Positions 59,585-64,000 of a stretch of 64,000 nt of DNA are shown piece by piece. The translations under genes were made by a program, and so were the position numbers. The first letter of the stretch is position 1; each line of letters opens with the position of its first letter. The notes below the pieces were generated by a model, which had not been told where the DNA came from, ran no database searches, and saw nothing but the letters and a program-made list of their open reading frames with translations. This DNA is from Pythium myriotylum (taxonomy: Eukaryota > Oomycota > Peronosporomycetes > Pythiales > Pythiaceae), in assembly GCA_023091665.1 (NCBI GenBank), contig JALJCQ010000015.1, positions 930,001 through 994,000 of the forward strand, given 5' to 3'.

Positions 59585-59947
59585 ATGTTCCACATCCGCC
59601 AGATTCTCACGTTCGCCATCGTCGCCGCATGCGCATCTACGTCGTTCGCACACGACATCCCAGTCCCCCACGTCGACGACTACCAGGCCATCAACGCCGA
59701 CCTCCCCGTCCGCGCACCGCCGTCTCGTAACCTGCGTGCTCAACAGGCGGGTGGCGTCATCTCTCCCGGAGGCGGCGAAATCAACCCCAACACCGGCGTC
59801 AAGAACCCTGGCGGCATCCTCGGACCACTCTACGCCGCCTTCCCAGATCTGCTTGCCCCGCTTGCCATGGCCAGCGACAACGTTCATAACTCGAACGCCG
59901 CCGTCTCTGGCGTCCAGCACACGCCTGACGGCATCTTCCAGGCGTAA
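59585..59947 (+). CDS. small secreted RxLR-like protein (Y2)
   Basis: 120 residues, identical to Y1 in sequence. The upstream match to the other arm starts only 57 bases before this ATG (at 59528), so the promoter lies outside the repeat and differs from that of Y1. Expression of the two copies may therefore differ although the proteins do not. Features are as for Y1: signal peptide, RNLR at 48-51, GVKNPGGILGP domain. Confidence 0.87.
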   Translation: MFHIRQILTFAIVAACASTSFAHDIPVPHVDDYQAINADLPVRAPPSRNLRAQQAGGVISPGGGEINPNTGVKNPGGILGPLYAAFPDLLAPLAMASDNVHNSNAAVSGVQHTPDGIFQA

Positions 59948-60718
59948 GCTGAGCGGTTGTCTCCTTATCTCTGTGTCCGGTGTAGAGTTTTCTACTGTTT
60001 TGTTGTTTATGTTGTTGCTTGTGCGGTCGTGAAATGTACTTCTTGTTGCCTCTGATGTACCTTGCAACGTTGGTCTCCTGTTGCTAGAATATTTTCCCAT
60101 CGGCTACCCGTGTGGCTTCATGATCTTGATGTTTCTGTTACTTCGTCTACCACAGTCCGTGCGAATGGAGATGGCTGGTTATCCTCCATATTTGATTTGG
60201 TCCGCAATATACGACCTCACTTGGAACATCTCCGCTCCGAACTCCCTCTCTCTCGCCCTCTTTCCCTGTCAAGCCACTTCCGGGTACACAATCCCACGTA
60301 CAGGCGGTGTTCGGGATTCTGTACCCATCGGATCTCCGAAGTGCAAACACAGGTCCATAGACAGTCGACGACAGAAACACATGGACACTATGGACGGCTC
60401 GAGTGGCTTCTCGTCGACATCTGCGGAGACGCGACTTTGCATTGAGCGGAGAGAAGACGAACACAGCATGTCGTCATTCTCATGGCCTCCTGGTCAAGAT
60501 CGCTACTGTCAGCCACACGACCGAGTCGGCTGCAGCGACAACTGGACGCCCCCGGCCTCTTGATCGCAGTTAATACAAGGGCCGTTCATAGCAGAGGTAT
60601 GATATAGATCAGCAACGAAGTAGCCTGCCTTTCGCCTTCCTTCCTGCTCGCACTGCTCACTCCTCACCCCTCACTCCCCAATCGCCTTCCACGAGCCCAC
60701 TTCCTCACGCTCAGCGCC
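59948..60718. other. intergenic within the right arm
   Basis: The mirror of 55633-56403. A pyrimidine-rich stretch with a GCTCACTCCTCACC element (60651-60690) precedes X4 and may be its core promoter. Confidence 0.5.
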
Positions 60719-61777
60719 ATGCGTATGTTCAAGTCGATCGCCCTTCTCGCCGCCGCACTGGCCATCCTCGCGATGGACTCAGTCAATGGAGACACAACCA
60801 GCGCTTCTCTCATCGCAGCACCGCCTCGCTATCTCCGCGACGCTGGGCCTGGATACCAAAAGGGAAGTCCGACAGGGGCAGCGCCGACGTCTGCCTCCGC
60901 ACCGACACCAGTCTCAGCATCGGCTCCAGCGCCCGCTCCTCCATCGCCCCAGGAACCGGCACCGGCACCGGCACCGGCACCGGCACCGGCACCGGCACCG
61001 GCACCGGCCCCAGCTCCGGCTCCGGCTCCGGCTCCGGGCCCAGCGCCACCAGCGCCGCCGCTGACCAGTGGCAACCCAGGCACGTCCACCACCACCGTCA
61101 ACACAACACCAGGCACGTCCACCACAAACGTCAACACCACACCAGGCACCTCCACCACAAACGTCAACACCACGCCCAGTACAGCCAAAACCAATGTCAA
61201 CATCACACCAGGTACAGCCAAAACCGACGTCAACATCACTCCCGGCACTTCCACCACCACCGTCAACACCACACCAGGTACCTCTACCAACAACGTCAAC
61301 ATCACCCCGGGTTCCTCCACCAACAACATCAACGTCACACCTGGGTCCTTCAACCAGAACATCAACATCACTCCAGGTACTGTCTCCAACAATGTCAACG
61401 TCGTGCCCGGCTCCTCCACCAACAATATCAACGTCACTCCTGGATCGTCCACTAGCAACATCAACGTCACGCCTGGATCGTCCACCAACAACGTCAACAT
61501 CACGCCGGGTACTGTCTCCAACAACGTCAACGTCGTCCCAGGGTCTGCCACGTCCAACGTCAAGGTCACGCCTGGCTCCTCATCCACGTCGGTGAGTCCT
61601 CGACCGGCGTCACCTGGACTCGGCTTCAGCAGCTTGCTCGGAGGTGGCGGTGGTGGCAATCCTCTCACCGGAGTCGCCACCATGGCGCACGTCGCTCACG
61701 GCAAGATCTTAGGCCACACGGGCACCGTGCCGAGCCCGTACATGGAGGGAAAATCGGGCGGTGGCCATGGTCACTAG
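60719..61777 (+). CDS. secreted NxTPGTS-repeat protein (X4)
   Basis: 352 residues, identical to X3 at the protein level, including the Ala-Pro tract and the number of PG-Asn units. Perfect identity in such a slippage-prone array is a strong sign that the two copies are very young or are kept alike by gene conversion. Unlike Y2 it has its whole upstream spacer inside the arm, so X3 and X4 share promoters. Signal peptide, RYLR at 37-40 and the GHGH end are as in X3. Confidence 0.88.
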   Translation: MRMFKSIALLAAALAILAMDSVNGDTTSASLIAAPPRYLRDAGPGYQKGSPTGAAPTSASAPTPVSASAPAPAPPSPQEPAPAPAPAPAPAPAPAPAPAPAPAPAPGPAPPAPPLTSGNPGTSTTTVNTTPGTSTTNVNTTPGTSTTNVNTTPSTAKTNVNITPGTAKTDVNITPGTSTTTVNTTPGTSTNNVNITPGSSTNNINVTPGSFNQNINITPGTVSNNVNVVPGSSTNNINVTPGSSTSNINVTPGSSTNNVNITPGTVSNNVNVVPGSATSNVKVTPGSSSTSVSPRPASPGLGFSSLLGGGGGGNPLTGVATMAHVAHGKILGHTGTVPSPYMEGKSGGGHGH

Positions 61778-61976
61778 ATCAATACCGGGGCTCGTCATGG
61801 TTGAATGGTTGCTGTTGTTTTGTGAAGTGTAGTATGGGTTGGTTGCGTAGTACATTGCGAGTTCGAAGTCATCGTACAGTAAATCTGTTTGCGTTGTGTC
61901 TATTATTGAATAGTACATAGCTGGAATGCATTCATTCTTGTTCCTATCGAGGATCGAGGTTCCGGGAGAAGGACTT

Positions 61977-62284
61977 TCGGTTCATGTATGGCAATGTTTG
62001 AATTGTCGAGTTTGAAATGCAGTATGAAACTGGAGTGTGTGTGAACAGTTTTGTTCGCCATCATATTGGAGGGCCTTAACTCCACGGATGCTACAACGGT
62101 ATATTTGTACTTGCACAAGGCGCCTGGATTCCTGCTGTCTATCTTCGTTAGAATCACTATGAGTTAGCCGTAAGCTATGCCACGAGCTAGTTATCCTCGG
62201 ATAGCCATTGTGAGCCATTGAAGGATTGGCTTAGCTTCGACCTCCTCGTCGTAACCGGATCGTGCCTTTAAGACATCCCCCATC
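61977..62284. other. intergenic
   Basis: The unique flank to the right of the large inverted repeat, running up to the 3' end of the SANT gene. Nothing recognised. Confidence 0.5.
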
Positions 62285-63528
62285 TCATGTCGTCTTCTGG
62301 CGCTCTTGCTCGGTTTGTTCGCGTTCCAATGCTCGCGCACTTTTCCTAGCTCGATGTAACAGAGCCTGCCGCATCAGTGTAAAGTACTCTCGGCCGTCTT
62401 TGTCAGGCGGAAGTGTCTGCGAAAACAATTGCATGCCGAGCTGCATCTCTAGAAGGCGATTCTTCTCTTCCGCGACATCATTTGATCGCTTTTGTTCTTT
62501 TAACAATTCCAGCCGCAATTCATCGGATTGCTGACGAACTCCGATTACATCAACTGGGCCCGTTGGAGCATGTTCACCGCTAGAAAGAGCTTCAGCTGTT
62601 GTCTGTTCTTGAGGTTCAGAGACTTGTGCATCTTCCATCGTCGCGTGTTGACCATCGTGCGCTGTTTGCTGGGATTCGGTGGGTTGATCGGCGCTGCATG
62701 TGGATACTTCACCGATAGTACTTGCCGTCACAAGGGGATGCTTACGAGGTCGACCGCGTCCACGCTTCTTGACCGGCACTGCTGCATTCGTGACAGTTCC
62801 CTGAGGTGTCTGAAGGGGTGTCTCCTGACTCGAGTCTTCATGTAGGGATCCTTTAGGTCGGCGTTTCTTGCTGCGTCCAGCTGTTGGTCTCTCGACTTGG
62901 AACTCGGGCCGCGCCTTCAAAAATGTATAGCAGTGCTTGAATCGGAAGTCGTCTTCCGAGACAGCACCTTCGTGGAACTCGCGGCACGCGCGCTTGATCT
63001 CTCGCCACCGGAAGAAACTGTTCTGCCACGGGGTGCCCTTCAACCCCCGGGCCACAGACTCCCACACAGACTTGCGAGTCTCGTACAAAGCAACATCGCT
63101 GGCGCTCTTGCCAGTCATCACGCGTATCCACGAACGACACAGCGCCTCGTCGCCGTCTTTGGTCCAAGCACTGGTGACAGCATTCTCCTCATCGTTTATC
63201 GACGCCGTCGCCGGTCGTACGTCCCAGATGTCCCAGCAGCGATGATGAGGGAACTGCCCGCCTGTCAATACGTAGAACAATCCGACCGCTTGCTCGAACG
63301 CGCGGCGCCGTGTTGTCGCGTATGCGTCGCGTGCAGCATCGACGCAGAGATCGAATTTCTGTAGATCCGGGCGAAGGACGCGCGTCCAGCGCGAGCGACA
63401 CGCCTCTGGCGACCGCCGCGGGACACGCAGCGCGACGGCGTTCCAGCGTGCGTCGCCGTGAGCCATGGAGAGAGTCGACTCGACCCACGCTTTGGTGAGA
63501 GCGACGTCCTCGTCCTCTTCCCACTGTT
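62285..63528 (-). CDS. SANT/Myb-like, AT-hook protein (5' exon not fixed)
   Basis: The frame from about 63528 to the stop at 62285 gives some 413 residues. It begins with a SANT/Myb-like domain (EQWEEDEDVALTKAWVES, then ACRSRW), has a second Trp-rich helical domain (TKDGDEALCRSWIRVM...WESVARGLKGTPWQNSFFRWREI), a basic stretch with an AT-hook (KKRGRGRPRKHP) and a C-terminal coiled coil (LRLELLKEQKRSNDVAEEKNR cut short here). An intron ends at 63529-63531 (TTTCTGTCAG), so a short first exon lies upstream. A candidate is the ATG at 63724, only 38 bases from the neighbouring gene's stop, but the join is not proven. A nuclear DNA-binding role is likely; such proteins also occur as parts of transposons, which I cannot decide here. 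Confidence 0.7.
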
Positions 63529-63761
63529 CTGACAGAAATAAAATGATACAGGTGAACTTGTGGTTTCTTGTATACAAAGTGAGCTTTCTATGAAAGGTAT
63601 ATCGATAAAGAGAGGCAAGAAGCGAAGAACACCAATTGTATTTTTTGTTTGAAAATCAGAATAAATCAATGCGTCTCGTCACAGGCTCAACAACTCACAG
63701 CACTCTGTTCGATCTTCCACACCATCACTTCTCGACCTGGCTTCCCGACCACACGTTGAGA

Positions 63762-64000
63762 TCACGCGAATAGTCGGCGCTTGTAGTGGGTCACGCACAG
63801 ATTGTCGGTGCGCTCGAAGGCGGGACGCGAACAGCCCTCCATTCTACACCGCTTGCCTCCTCCGTGGGCCCAGCACAATCCGCGTGACACTGCGATGGTG
63901 GTGCAGCCATCGTGCTTGCACGTTGTACCACCGCCATGGCTCCAGCACAGGCCCTTGGACTTGGCACGATTGAGACAGTCGGGGACGTTGCACTTGAAGC
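63762..64000 (-). CDS. tandem HGGG zinc-finger protein, partial (5' end outside the window)
   Basis: The last 78 codons of a minus-strand gene. They show repeats of the type C-x4-C-x(about 9)-C-x2-HGGG (CNVPDC...GLCWSHGGG, CKHDGC...GLCWAHGGG) and a final degenerate unit (CRMEGC...NLCVTHYKRR). This WRKY19-like repeat is expanded in oomycetes and presumed to bind nucleic acid. It ends at the TGA at 63762-63764. The frame has no start within the window, and its upstream part is cut by the window end. Confidence 0.85.
   Translation of the reverse strand, partial: FKCNVPDCLNRAKSKGLCWSHGGGTTCKHDGCTTIAVSRGLCWAHGGGKRCRMEGCSRPAFERTDNLCVTHYKRRLFA

Larger units (their letters stand above)
59528..61976. 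repeat. 2449-bp inverted repeat, right arm
   Basis: The mirror of 54375-56823 (coordinates add to 116351). It carries Y2 and X4 as exact protein copies of Y1 and X3. Sequence beyond 61976 and before 59528 is unrelated to the other arm's flanks. Confidence 0.93.

Overview
The window is nuclear DNA of an oomycete (Pythium/Phytophthora-like), read from sequence alone. Genes are compact, with few short GT-AG introns (about 43-92 nt). There are tandem HGGG-type zinc fingers, a kinase with seven membrane spans, initiator-like promoters of the GCTCATTYYNCA type, and many small secreted proteins with RxLR-like motifs behind a signal peptide. The species, and whether it lives on plants or animals, cannot be told from this stretch.

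Layout. 0.6-11.7 kb: ordinary genes (coiled-coil protein, THEM6-like thioesterase-fold protein, mitochondrial NADH-cytochrome b5 reductase, PH-PGAM5-like phosphatase, secreted Ser/Thr-rich protein, six-kelch protein). 12.9-26.4 kb: an accessory island with nine small secreted proteins that share a C-terminal motif, RFxxSRxRTGRE in its commonest form. Several arose by visible segmental duplication, and the island is broken by decayed LINE (zf-RVT/RNase H) fragments. 27.7-49.4 kb: housekeeping and signalling genes (NAC alpha, mitochondrial bL21, an 1815-residue TPR-nucleotidyltransferase, a seven-span TKL-like kinase, PX-like/RING protein, NOL8-like RRM protein, three 14-3-3 genes and two paralogous chromatin-like proteins). 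49.9-51 kb: two paralogous microproteins ending in CMxxW. 51.6-62 kb: a second secreted island made of two nested inverted duplications. It carries four Ala/Pro-rich NxTPGTS-repeat proteins and three GGILGP-type proteins, all with an RxLR tetrapeptide. 62.3-64 kb: a SANT/AT-hook protein and the 3' end of a zinc-finger gene.

The most interesting material is the first secreted island. Its proteins look like precursors: a signal peptide, a variable spacer with an (S/L)LR-acidic motif, and an extreme C-terminal conserved block of about 22 residues. One member carries three copies of the block. This is the layout of secreted peptide precursors, but the idea that a peptide is released is inference. 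The second island shows recent palindromic duplication: the 2449-bp arms at 54375-56823 and 59528-61976 mirror each other without net indels and encode identical proteins.

Limits: exon joins were worked out by eye from GT/AG and frame. Where a join is not certain this is stated. No similarity search could be run, so family names rest on recognised motifs.
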